The notes below the pieces were generated by a model, which did not search any database, was not told the DNA's origin, and saw nothing but the letters and a program-made list of their open reading frames with translations. The translations under genes and the position numbers were made by a program. Shown here one piece after another: positions 22,705 to 32,302 of a stretch of 64,000 nt of DNA (within the stretch, counting starts at the first letter, position 1; the number at the start of each line of letters is the position of its first letter). This stretch comes from Porphyra umbilicalis (lineage: Eukaryota; Rhodophyta; Bangiophyceae; Bangiales; Bangiaceae): positions 1 through 64,000 of the forward strand of contig KV919147.1 in the NCBI GenBank assembly GCA_002049455.2. The letters run 5' to 3'.

Positions 22705-24843
22705 ATGGCTTCCCTATCTTCCCAGGGCGAGGCGGTAGCCCGCGCAATGCAAGCATCTTTTACTGGGGCCGCTTCCGGTCTGGCTGCTCAAGCCCCCGGT
22801 GCAGTGCGTGCGGCTGCGGTGGCGGCTGCGGCTGCGGGGGAGGCCATCATTGCCGCGAGCGAGTACCGCGCGGAGGTTGGCGCGGCGGCGGCGCCCCCGG
22901 CGTCGGGCGACTCGACGATGATCGTCAAGAACCCGCGGAAGCAGCGCGTGCCTATCACCATCGCGGTAACGAAGCAGATCTGCCGCTTGCGCTCGCAGGG
23001 CCGCACGTGGTCGTCCGTGCTGGCCACGCTTCCAACGGGCGTCTCCAAGGAGGCGGCACGCAAGGTTTACAGGGCGCGGCACAAGTGGCTCGCGATGCCC
23101 AAGGACGATGCAACCGAGATGCGGACGGTCTTGCGCCAGGGGCACTACGCGGGCGTTGACGACCGCCTGCGGGCGTGGCTGCCGGCCATTGAGCAGTTGG
23201 ACCGCAAGACGGTGCCCATTTCTTTTGGACTTTTGCAGGCCAAGGCGGTGGATATTGGGAGGGCTCTGAAGCTGGACGACTTTCGCGCCAGCAGGGGCTA
23301 CTTGCGCGGCTTTTTGTCACGCACCGGCATCAATTCCGTGAAGCTGCACGGCCAAGGAGGGGCGGTGGACAAGGAGGCGGCGGAGCGCGGCATGGAGGTG
23401 GTGCGGAAGGGGCTGGAGGCGTACCGCGCGGAGGACATCTACATTATGGATGAAACGGGCCTTTTTTTCCGCTGTCTGCCCTCGCAGTCCTACGTATCGG
23501 CCGGGGCGCGCCGCGAGGCGCGTGGTGTCAAGTCGATGAAGGCCAAGGACCGCGTGACGCTGGTCTGCTGCACCAACGCGACTGGCGTGTACAAGCTGCC
23601 GATCGCTTTCATCGGCAAGTCGAAGGCCCCCCTGTGCTTTAGAGGAGTCGGACGGACCCCCCCCGTCCCCTACTTTGACCAGTCCAACGCGTGGATGGAC
23701 TCCACTCGTTTCAAGCAGTGGTCTGACAGGGTGTTTGTGCCGGGGACCGTGGAAGGGCGCCCCCGCCGGGTCGCACTGAACATGGACAACGCGTCGTCCC
23801 ACGGGTCTGAGGTGGGTCATCCTCAAGTGGAATTAATCTTTCTCCCCCCCAATTCCACTGCAAGGCACCAGCCAATGGATGCTGGCATTATTGCGGCTGT
23901 CAAGCGGGGTTACCGGTGCCGCTTCCTCGGGCGCACTGTGTCTGCCCTCGGTGACGTGGTGTCGACGGCCATCGACGAGGTTCTCCCCGCGGGACCCGCA
24001 GGGGGCGACGCCGCGGCAGCCCCTGGGCGCGACACGTTGGCCGCTGTCCAGGGTGACGGCTTGGCAGGCGGTGGGGGCACTGCTTCTGTTCCCGCATCGG
24101 TCTCGGCTTCCCCCGCAACTGCCGCGGCCGCCCCCGCGTCGGCCCCGGCGCTCCCCGCATTCGCTGACGCCATTGTTGTGGCCGGCCCCGGGTCGGCCGC
24201 GGCCGTCTCGGCATGGGCCGCGGCCGCCCCAACGGACACCGACACCATCATTGTGGCCGGCCCGGCATCGGCCACCGCCGTGCCCGCATCCTCCGACATC
24301 ATCATCGTAGCTGGAGGGCCCGCCCTGCGGCCGCGTACAGTGGGCCGTCGTTTGTCACCCCGCGAGACGAGTACGTGCATGTGCTGAAAGAACAAGAGAG
24401 TTCCCGCGTCGTGGCGCGGCCGCACGGCCGCCCCGCTGGCTGGGGTGGCGGCCTGGTCGCCGGCGGGGCTGCAAACCTGATGGACGTGGGCATCATGGTC
24501 AAGGACGCGTGGGAGGAGCTGTCGTCGTCTGCCATTGCGCACTGCTGGGCAAAGACGGACGTGCTCGGGGCCATCCGCACTGTGGACCTGCTCCGCCTGC
24601 ACGGCGAGTACCGTCGGACGTTCCGCTCTGTGTCCGACGACGTCGACGTTATTTTGGAGCTCATGCAGGGCACGTCGCTTGGCAACGTGGCCCTGGCGGG
24701 GCTGGACGACGTGGCCCAGCTGGCCGTGGTGGAGGAGTGGATGGAAATTGAGGAGCGCCCTGCTGGGGTGGTCGGGGCGGCGGATGCCGTTGTGCAAGAC
24801 ATGGACGCCGCGGGTGGAGACGTGGCCGATAGTGCCGACACGT
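22705..24843 (+). CDS. Pogo/Tigger transposase (DD30D, one frame change)
   Basis: This is the cut-and-paste transposase of the surrounding element. Residues about 80-130 form a first HTH-like region and 153-206 a CENP-B-type DNA-binding region. The DDE_1 core follows, with D249 (IYIMDETGLFFR), D361 (NMDNASSH) and D392 (RHQPMDAGII). The last two are 30 residues apart, giving the pogo DD30D spacing. After the core, about 110 residues are Ala-rich with repeated (D/A)xIxVAGP units. The first frame runs to 24387. The conserved C-terminal part (NLMDVGIMVKDAWEELSSS, then a TDVLGAIR-like end) is in another plus frame, from about 24320 to the stop at 24843. The switch lies near 24300-24340 and needs one base change or a tiny intron. 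The start ATG at 22705 follows a poly-C tract. Confidence 0.85.
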
Positions 24844-26028
24844 AGTGCAAGCACTCGTATTTGGTTGTGCCGACTTACGTTGTGAGAATTTTAATTTTTT
24901 GCATATGACCCTTCGCGATTGTCGTCTTCGGCAGCACATCATCCCCCTTATGAACGCACCTTGGCAGCAGCACCCCCCGCCCCCTTACCCACCCGTGAAC
25001 GTCTTTTCAAGCAGGATCGTTGTGGGTGCATCATGGACATCATGTCATAATGATGATGCCCCCCTCCTCCCTCACCATGCTTCACAAAGAATAAACAAAA
25101 GAACGATCCCGTATGGACAAAATTCCTACGCGCCGCCCTCCAACAACACGCCCGCACAATCCTCCCCCGCTCCCCTCGCCACTCACGCAACACACCCCCG
25201 ATGGCTCCTCGATAACACTTTGTAGTGCCCCACATGATAGCGTCGCGCTCCGTAGTGGTCGCCATCCTGGCCCACCGCTGCACGTCCTTGCCGCGTGCAC
25301 CCTTGTCCGCTTGCCTTCCCTCACCTCCCCCGCCCTCAGAGCAGCACCGCCCCTTGTGCCTTTGTTGCAGCAATCGTCACTGACAGGAAGCGCTCGCGGA
25401 TGCCACCGTTGGCCGGCAGCGCCTCCGAGACGTCCTCCTGGTGAGCACACAGCAGTGGGGAGGGGTGCCAAGCGACGCACCAAAAGCGGGGGAAAAGCGA
25501 CGGCCACCGTCGCGCGGTTCATGGGGGTAGCTGGGGGGGATGTGTGAAGAAGAAGGGAGGAAGCGACCCGCATGCCAGGGTAGAGACGGTGCACAGAAAG
25601 GATAGCGGGGGGGGGAGGTGGGGGGGCGTTGGCGATGGGGGGGGGGGAATGGCGGGCGTCGGGGCGGGGGGGGGGGAGGGGGGGCGTCGGGGCGGGGGGG
25701 GGGGAGGGGGGGGGATGCGGGTGGGAGCTCCCCCCCCTCCTCGGCCGCCCAACCCAACCCCACGCGCATGTGCGGCAGCCGATCAGGCACGTCGGCAGCG
25801 GCGCGGTGCTGCCGCTGAGAAGGGGGCGGACGGGGAGAAGGCGGGTCGGTGGACTCGGCGGACGCGGACGAAAGGCAACGCTCGGGTTGCGGTAATCGAT
25901 CATGCAAGAGTCTGTCGGCCGATTGTCGGACTTGATCGTTGGGTCAACGTCAATAATGTGGGTCAATCGTGCCAATTTAATGTTGCCTGTGCAGGATGGA
26001 AACGACATCTGTCTCTCAGGAGGGTGGC

Positions 26029-26048
26029 ATATGAATGGAGACGCACTG
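26029..26048 (-). repeat. Right terminal inverted repeat of the pogo/Tigger element
   Basis: Inverted partner of 22375-22394. It ends in CACTG immediately before TA at 26049-26050. Confidence 0.85.
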
Positions 26049-26429
26049 TATGGCAACGAGGCAGTCAGAGCGGCCGCACAGCGCCGATCCACCTGGCTGA
26101 TCAAATTGAAGTGATCAACGAAAGCTCTTGTCTGCCCGGGAAATTAACGTAAATACAACCAAGTCGTTTGTCGTTTGGTTTGGTTCGTTTCTTGAAATCA
26201 ACCTGATTCATCGAACCATCTGTAGATTCAACATGAACTTACAACCCTGACGCCAACGCTCCTTGGCGGCAAATCGCCTCTGAGCCAAGGCTGGCTTTAT
26301 CTCGCCTCTGGTCGAGTGGCGCAGTCCAAGCATGCTCAGGATCGACCTGGCGAACCCAGACGCGTGACTGATTTCAACCAACCAGCGTTCGACAATGTTC
26401 GTCACAAACGCTATCACAAACGCCTGCCT

Positions 26430-26880
26430 GCGCAGTGCACCTTGTTGCTGGATCCACCACGAGCCCGGTTCTGGCTCAAATTGCTCGTAAACGCTCGTTG
26501 AAAACGGGCTCCTGCTCGCACGCTGGGAGTGTTTGCTCGTATTCCGTCCAAAAAAACTCGTTGTGGCGTGCTGGCGACGAGATTAGGGCGTGATTAAGAG
26601 CTCTATGAAGTCCGCTCAAGTTCTTACAAGTGCGACTTGATACACTAAACGGGTGCAGTGCTCAGTACCGGATCTGTGCCGAGTAGGGCAAGAAATACGT
26701 AGAAGGACACCATCGTGCAGCCCACGAGCAGAGGAAGGTTGCGCCCACTCCGGGGCGGTGGGTGGGAAGAGAGCAAGCAGTTTTCGCAGCCTGACGCCTC
26801 TCTCCCGGCGTTACCCGCTCTGGCCGCCGCCGCAGCCGACACCCTCTCGCGGCCACCTGCCCCTGCGGGAGCAAGCAAGC
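26430..26880 (-). repeat. Interspersed repeat family, copy B
   Basis: Reverse-complement match to copy A at 16480-16995. Its outer 59 bases (26430-26488: GCGCAGTGCACC, GGATCCACCACGAGCCCGG, TTCTGGCTCAAATTGCTCGT) form an inverted pair with 27829-27887, so copies B and C face each other around a 1.3-kb interior. No conserved coding frame. Confidence 0.7.
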
Positions 26881-27190
26881 ACCCCTCTCTCGTACCAATA
26901 GGAGAAATAGGACGTGGCCTCGCAAGCGAGGGTACAGTCCTGGCTCACTCCTTTCCTGCACTGCCCAACCCCCCCCCCCCCGCAAGCACCCGTCTCTCGG
27001 ACCAATAGAAGAAATAGGACGTGGCCTCGCAGGCGAGGATGCAGTCCTGGCTCACTCCTTTCCTGCACTGCCCAACCCCCCCCCCCCCTCCGCAAGCACC
27101 CGTCTCTCGTACCAATAGAAGAAGTAGGACGAGCTCTCGCAAGCGAGGGTGTAGTCCCGGCTCACTCCTTGCTTGCGCTGCCCTCCCCCG
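26875..27190. repeat. About 108-base tandem repeat, three copies
   Basis: Units start with GCAAGCACCC(C/G)TCTCTCG at about 26876, 26982 and 27092. They share ACCAATAGAAGAARTAGGAC, CAGTCCTGGCTCACTCCTT and a poly-C end. Period differences come from the poly-C tract. The Gly/Pro-rich frames here are translations of the repeat. Confidence 0.85.
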
Positions 27191-28950
27191 CCCCCCCCTC
27201 ACCACGGCACCCGACGCCCAGTGCACAGTTCCCAGCTATGCCCAGTGTTCAGTCATGCTCAGTACTCAGCCATATCGTGCCGCAAGCCCCGCAACCCCCC
27301 CGGGGTGGGGGGCGTCGGAACCCGCTTTCTCCGCACGGGATGCACAGTTCTTTGGCAATTGTCACAGAACTTGGTGGGAAGTGAGTTCACAATACCGAGA
27401 CCATTCCCTTTCGCCGTTCACGGAGGGACAGTTGCCGCTCCGGTGGCTGGCAATAAATACCGTCAAGTCGCAGAGAAGGGGGAGCTAAGTGTGAGAACCC
27501 GGTACTCGTGCAGCACCTCGACACCCGTGCTCGACTTAATACACGCGCCTCGACAAGGGTGTCCTAATGCAAGCGTGGAGAAATCGCAGAAACACCTCGT
27601 TGAGAGAACGGGAGAGCTCGCACGCGCTTGTTGAGCATCTGCGTACGTTTGCATACGGGCATTCACACTATGGCCCTGTACACCATAGGAGGCGCTTCCA
27701 GAGACGCTTCTGATGCATCCAAAAAGTCGGTGTAAAATGCTCGACTGCAAAAGTATGCAAGTGAAAACATGGTTTGCACGAGAAAAACGCTCCACAGAGG
27801 CGTTTACGAGGGGTCGTGCAAGTTCTGAACGAGCAATTTGAGCCAGAACCGGGCTCGTGGTGGATCCAGCGTTGAGGTGCACTGCGCTGTGTCCCGAAAC
27901 GGGCCTAACCCCCGGTTAAAGCTCCAGCTGCTCGCCCAAGATTAAACCGGCGCCGCTGATCCCATTTCTGCGGTCAGAATCGGGTTGTGCTTAGCAATTC
28001 TCGCAGCACAGTCGAGCCAAATCCTGGATCAATTGATTATTTTGTCGTAGGATCATTTGATTCAGATGGTAGAATAGACACTAAATTTAGTACCCCGTAT
28101 CCCGACCCCGCCGCCGCGCGATCCATGCCCGCCCGCGGGCGGACAGAAGTGCCTGCCACGCCCCGCTTCGGCGCGGCGTAAGCTCCTCGGCACGAGCCAA
28201 TGGCTTTGGGTGCGATGGTGGGATAGGGATACAGATCTTTCGACCCGGACGCCCGTCGTCGGCCTCTGCTCCAGCTGGCGCGACTGGCAACACACCCCAA
28301 TCTCGACCGTTTGCGCGACACCGAGCTCGCCCGACGGTAGCGGTTGGCGACCCTGAACGGGCAGCCTCTGGTCGCGCGGCGCCACCTTAAAGTCGCCCCC
28401 TAGCGTCCCCGCCAGCCCCTCCCACTCTGGAGAGGCGGGTCCATGCGCACCCGCCCCCGCGCGAGCCGCCGCACAGCGCAGCTGTGGAGCCGGCGCGGGC
28501 GGGGCGGGCCCCACCCGCTGGTTCCGCCGCGGTCTTCGCAGCGGCCCCACCCGCGGCGGACCGCCGCGGCGGGGATCCCGGGCGCCGCCGCCGGCCGCCG
28601 TCGCCGTGGCCGTCCAATGGTCCCCCCACTCCCCGCGGGCACCCTCGCGCGGCCCAATCTGCCGCGCCTCGAGCAATGGGGGCGCCGGCTCGTCGACTGG
28701 CGCCGCCGCCGCGACGCCCCGGTGCGCCACGAGGCGGGGGGGGGGTGCCCCGCCCGGCGCGCGTTCCGCCGCGGCTGCGCGTGCCGCCGTCGCCCGCCGC
28801 GGCGCTACATAGCCGACCACCGGCCGTCGTAATCGGGTGGCGTCTCGACCCCCCGACCGCAGACCGCGCTGCCGACCGCCCCGCCGTGCCACCGTGACGG
28901 GCGGCCGTCGCCGCCGCGGCGTACGCACGCTTCCCCCCGAGGCGCCTCGC
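27190..28950. other. Intergenic between repeat zone and GC-rich gene block
   Basis: Apart from repeat copy C I see no feature. AT-rich DNA (27950-28090) switches abruptly to very GC-rich DNA at about 28095. The long minus-strand frames at 28060-29040 are Arg/Gly/Pro-rich with no domain and are read as shadows of the upstream region of the C2H2 gene. Confidence 0.4.
27829..27887 (+). repeat. Interspersed repeat family, copy C (terminal 59 bases)
   Basis: Near-identical inverted partner of 26430-26488, including GAGCAATTTGAGCCAGAACC and GGGCTCGTGGTGGATCCAGC, ending GGTGCACTGCGC. Outside this block the match fades, so this copy is only a terminus. Flanking bases do not show a clear target duplication. 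Confidence 0.7.
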
Positions 28951-28951
28951 C

Positions 28952-30306
28952 ATGACCGCCGCTGCCGGCCGCGGCGGTCGCGCTGCGCCGCCCGCGGCCG
29001 CCGCGGCAGCCGCGGCCGACGCTCTCCGCCGCCCCACCTACAGGTGTGGGTGGGCGGGGTGCGGCAAGACCTTCACCCGCCGAACCAACATGCGGGCCCA
29101 CGGGCGGGTGCACACGGGCGCGCAGCCGTTCTCGTGTGCGGTGGTCGGGTGTGGTACGTTGTGTTTCGCATTGTCTGAGCGAGGTTGAGTGGTGCCGGGT
29201 GGCCGGCGTCGAGACGCTAGGTGGGGCTCTGCTCGCCCGTGTCTCCTTTTGGCCAGAGGCCCTTGTCCTGCCTTGGAAATGCTGGGCGGTGGCGGCGCCT
29301 CCAGCGCCCACCCCCCGCGACGCCCCGCTTGCGCCAGAGCCCCGCGTGACACAGACCGACTGACCGACCCGCCCCCCGCTCTGCCCCTACGCAGCGCGGT
29401 CGCCCGACCGATCGGCTGCGACGCCTCACGGCCCTGCGTTGACTCCCCCCTCCCCCCACGCTCTTTCAACCCCCTTCCCCCCTCCCCACAGGCCGGCGCT
29501 TCCGCTGGCAGTCGTGCGTGGCCTCCCACCGCCGCATGCACCAGCGACGTGCCGACGCTGCCGCCGACGGCGGTGCGCCCACGGGCGCCGACGCGCTGCT
29601 GCGCGTCGGTGCCCCCCACGGCGGCCGCCTGACCGACGGTGGCTGGGCGGCGCCGCGGGCGGGGGCACGACCCGTCCCGCCACCGCCGCCGCCACCCCCC
29701 ACGTGGGCCGCCTGCCGCCCGGCGCCGGGGCTTGTCCCCGTCCCGACAGCCCCTGCCGACGGCGCGGGGCGACTGTCGAGCCCGCCCCGCCCCGCCGGCG
29801 GGCCATTGACCGCGTCGCCTGGCCCGCCGCCGCTCGCCGGGCGGCACCTGCGGTTTGGGGCGGCGGCGCCACCGCTGCCGCTCGAGTGGCGCGCGGCCGC
29901 ACCCGCCCCGCCCGTGGCGGCGCCCGTCACCCGCCCGCCGGCCGCCTACTGGGCGGGCAGCCGCCGCGAGCGGTTTGGGCCGCCAACCGCCGCTGGCGCC
30001 GCCGCTGGCGCCGCCGCGGCCGCCGCCGCCCCCGCCGACGGCCGCTGGCCGCCGCCCGCGGCGGGCGGGCTGCCCCCCCACCCGCAGCTGCGGGTCGACA
30101 CGCGCACGCCGCCGCCCCGCCGGGGGCCGCCACCGGCTGCCGTCTCCCCGTTGTGCGTGACGGGCGTCGCGTTTGACGTCCCGGCCGGCGAGGGGGGGGG
30201 GGCGCGCGCAGGGGGCGGCGGCCGACCGTCGGTTGACAGCGCGGCGTGGCCGTCCAAGGCGTCGGTTAGGGGGTGGCGAACGGCCACGACGGCGGCGGCG
30301 ACCGCC

Positions 30307-30349
<43 letters not shown>

Positions 30350-30429
30350 TGCCGACTGGGCCGCCGCTGCGGGCGCTGCCGCTGCGGACAGCCGGCGAGT
30401 GGTGGAAGGGGGATTGGGCGCCTGCCTAA
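28952..30429 (+). CDS. Two-finger C2H2 zinc-finger protein, one intron
   Basis: Probable DNA- or RNA-binding nuclear regulator. Exon 1 is 28952-29153 and exon 2 is 29492-30429, giving 379 residues. The 338-base intron 29154-29491 has a GTACGT donor and a CCCCACAG acceptor. Finger 1 is C32-x4-C37-x12-H50-x3-H54 (CGWAGCGKTFTRRTNMRAH). Finger 2 is split by the intron after C62-x4-C67 and completed exactly by exon 2, giving x12-H80-x3-H84 (GRRFRWQSCVASHRRMH). The restored C2H2 spacing is the main support for the intron. The TFIIIA-like link HTGAQPF joins the fingers. The rest is Ala/Pro/Gly-rich and probably disordered, with a run of about 14 prolines. The stop is TAA at 30427. DNA target unknown. 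Confidence 0.8.
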
Positions 30430-31159
30430 GCGCGTGGCCGCACGCTCGGCTTGTGAGCGGGGGCGCGAAAGGGGGGGCAGCGTGAGACCATGCGCGTCGT
30501 GTGCACTAGGGGTGCTTGCATCTTGTCCCCATTCTTTTTCGGGGGTGGGCAATGGCAGCGTGAACAGACGACCGATGTGAGCAGTGGGAAGTGTGTGGGG
30601 GACAGAGGGCAGCTGCCGCTCCCCCCCAGTGACCAGAGGGGCAGCAACGGCGGCAGCCCATCCCCCACACCGTGCTCAAGCGGGAAAGGGGCCCGTTGCC
30701 AAACCGGTGCGTGGGCGGGGTGTGGGCGACCGCGCGCCGCCGTCGACCTCCCCCTGGAACCCAAAGGGGGCCCCCAACGCCAACCGCCCGTGTGTCTGAG
30801 CTGCGGCCGCGGCCGCCCCCGAGCGACCGCCGACCGCGCCGCCGCGGTCGGCCGACGGGGGCGGCGGTCGGCCCACAGGGGGGGGCGGGGGAGCACCCCC
30901 GCCCCCCACCACGCGCCTCCGAGTCGACCCCCTATCACGTTGCTCCGAGCCGCCCCCGCGCCACGCTCCTCCGTGTCTCCCCCCCCCCCCCGGGGGTGGT
31001 CGACGCGCTCAGCGTGGCGGCGGCGGCGGCGGCGGCGGCGGCACGGGCGGCGCCGCCCGCACCGCATGCGCGGCCGCGGTGAGCGCCGCCAGCTCCTCCT
31101 CCCCGCTGCTGCTGCCGCCGCTGCCACCGCCGCCGCCGCCGCCACCGCCGCCGCCGCTG

Positions 31160-31963
31160 TCACCTCCGCCATCGAGAGCGTCGGTACCCCCCCCCCCCCC
31201 CCCGCCCCCCCCCCCGCCCACACGGCAGGCGGTCCACCACGGGCCACGCGGCGCAGGCGAGGGCCTCGACTAGACGGGCGGGCCCCTCGTCGCCCCACCC
31301 CGCGTCGGCGTCGCCGCCGACGAGGAGCTCAAAGCCCGCGCCCGCCGCCCAGACGCGGGCGGCGGGGAGCTCCGCCGCCGCCACGGGCGGCACCGCCAGC
31401 AGCAGCCGACAGTCGACGGCCGACGCGCGGCCGTCACCGTCACCGCCGCCGCCGCCGCCACCGCCGCCGTCGCCACTGCCGGCGCCGCTGCCGTCGGCAG
31501 CAGCGTCGCTGCCGGCGCCGCCGACCGGCGCCGGCGCCGCCCACGCCGCCCACGCGGCTGCGACCGACGCCAAGCCGCCCGGGCGCAGCGCCACCACCAC
31601 CGCCACGGGCGGCACCGCGGGCGGCGGCGGCAGCGCCGGGGCGGCGGCGGCGGCAATCGCCACCGCGTGGTAGGGGGTCGCCAGCGCAAACGTCACACGC
31701 GGGGCGGGGGAGGGGGGGGGGGCGTCGCCCCCACTGCCGCTGCCGCTGCCGCCGCCGCCGCCGCTGCCGCCGGCAGAGCGTGGACGGGCCCGCCGCCGGT
31801 GGCGGGGGGGGGGGGACCCCCAACCACGCGGCGAGGAGCGGCAGGCCGCGTGGCGCGGCGCGGGGGGGGGGCCGCCGGGGGGGGGGGGCGGGGGGGGGTC
31901 CACAACCAAGAGCGTGTTGGCGGCGGGCGCCGATGGGACGGCAGTGACTGTGATGGGGGCCAT
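31160..31963 (-). CDS. Hypothetical Ala-rich protein
   Basis: A 267-codon frame starting at a true ATG (31963). Between Pro- and Gly-rich low-complexity stretches it has segments of ordinary protein-like text: VTFALATPYHAVAIAAAAAP, then SAVDCRLLLAVPPVAAAELP, then FELLVGGDADAGWGDEGPAR and LVEALACAAWPVVDRL. These read as beta-strand/helix pairs and suggest a small folded domain. The plus strand is also open here but gives only Arg/Pro/Ala text. I do not recognise the family. It lies downstream of the carrier gene on the same strand, with about 340 bases between them. Confidence 0.4.
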   Translation of the reverse strand: MAPITVTAVPSAPAANTLLVVDPPPPPPPGGPPPAPRHAACRSSPRGWGSPPPRHRRRARPRSAGGSGGGGGSGSGSGGDAPPPSPAPRVTFALATPYHAVAIAAAAAPALPPPPAVPPVAVVVALRPGGLASVAAAWAAWAAPAPVGGAGSDAAADGSGAGSGDGGGGGGGGGDGDGRASAVDCRLLLAVPPVAAAELPAARVWAAGAGFELLVGGDADAGWGDEGPARLVEALACAAWPVVDRLPCGRGGGRGGGGGYRRSRWRR

Positions 31964-32302
31964 GAGAGGCGTCGGGGGGGGGGGGGCAGGGGGAGTGGGG
32001 GGGGGGCGCGGGGCGGAGGGGGGGGGGGGGGGCGCCCGTGACGGTGCGGCGCGGTGCGCGCGCGGCGGCGCGGCGGCGGCGGGGTGTCAGACGGGGGCGG
32101 CCGCCCGTTGCAGCGTGATCCGGCGGCACCGACGGCCGAGATTGGTCGGGCACCCTCCAGCTGGGACTTGGCTGTGTCGGGCGACACCGTCTCGGCGCGC
32201 GTCGCCGGCCGGCCACCCCGCGCCGGCGGCGGGTGGGCAAACGAGGACCAGGAGACACCCGCCGCGCGTGCGCAGCGGCCGAGCTTGAATGCCAAAGGGT
32301 TC

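Larger units (their letters stand above)
22375..26048 (+). mobile_element. Pogo/Tigger (Tc1/mariner superfamily) DNA transposon with both ends
   Basis: The left terminus 22375-22394 reads CAGTGCGTCTCCACTCATAT. The right terminus 26029-26048, reverse-complemented, differs at one of 20 positions. Both are bounded by TA (22373-22374 and 26049-26050), the Tc1/mariner target duplication, and CAGT is a common start for pogo elements. The 3674-base interior carries a pogo-type transposase on the plus strand, then about 1.2 kb without a recognised gene. That segment includes a G-rich repeat at 25610-25720 with two 34-base units. The near-identical ends imply fairly recent insertion, although the gene has one frame change. 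Confidence 0.85.

Noticed and set aside
25082-26104. Long minus-strand and plus-strand frames after the pogo transposase as a passenger gene
   Set aside because: The text is Pro/Arg/Ser-rich, reads equally on both strands across a G-rich repeat, and runs through the element's right terminus.
21728-26211. GTTTGGTTTGG...AACCTGATTCA blocks on both sides of the pogo element as long terminal repeats of an older element
   Set aside because: Similarity is short (about 12 bases twice, with gaps) and I see no primer-binding site or polyprotein between them.
26316-27488. Gly/Pro-rich frames over the 108-base repeats as a repeat protein
   Set aside because: Poly-C length differs between units, so no frame is preserved from unit to unit.
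29855-31950. Very long Arg/Pro and Ala/Gly frames opposite and beside the C2H2 gene
   Set aside because: They are shadows of GCC/GGC-rich DNA with no domain and no consistent exon structure.
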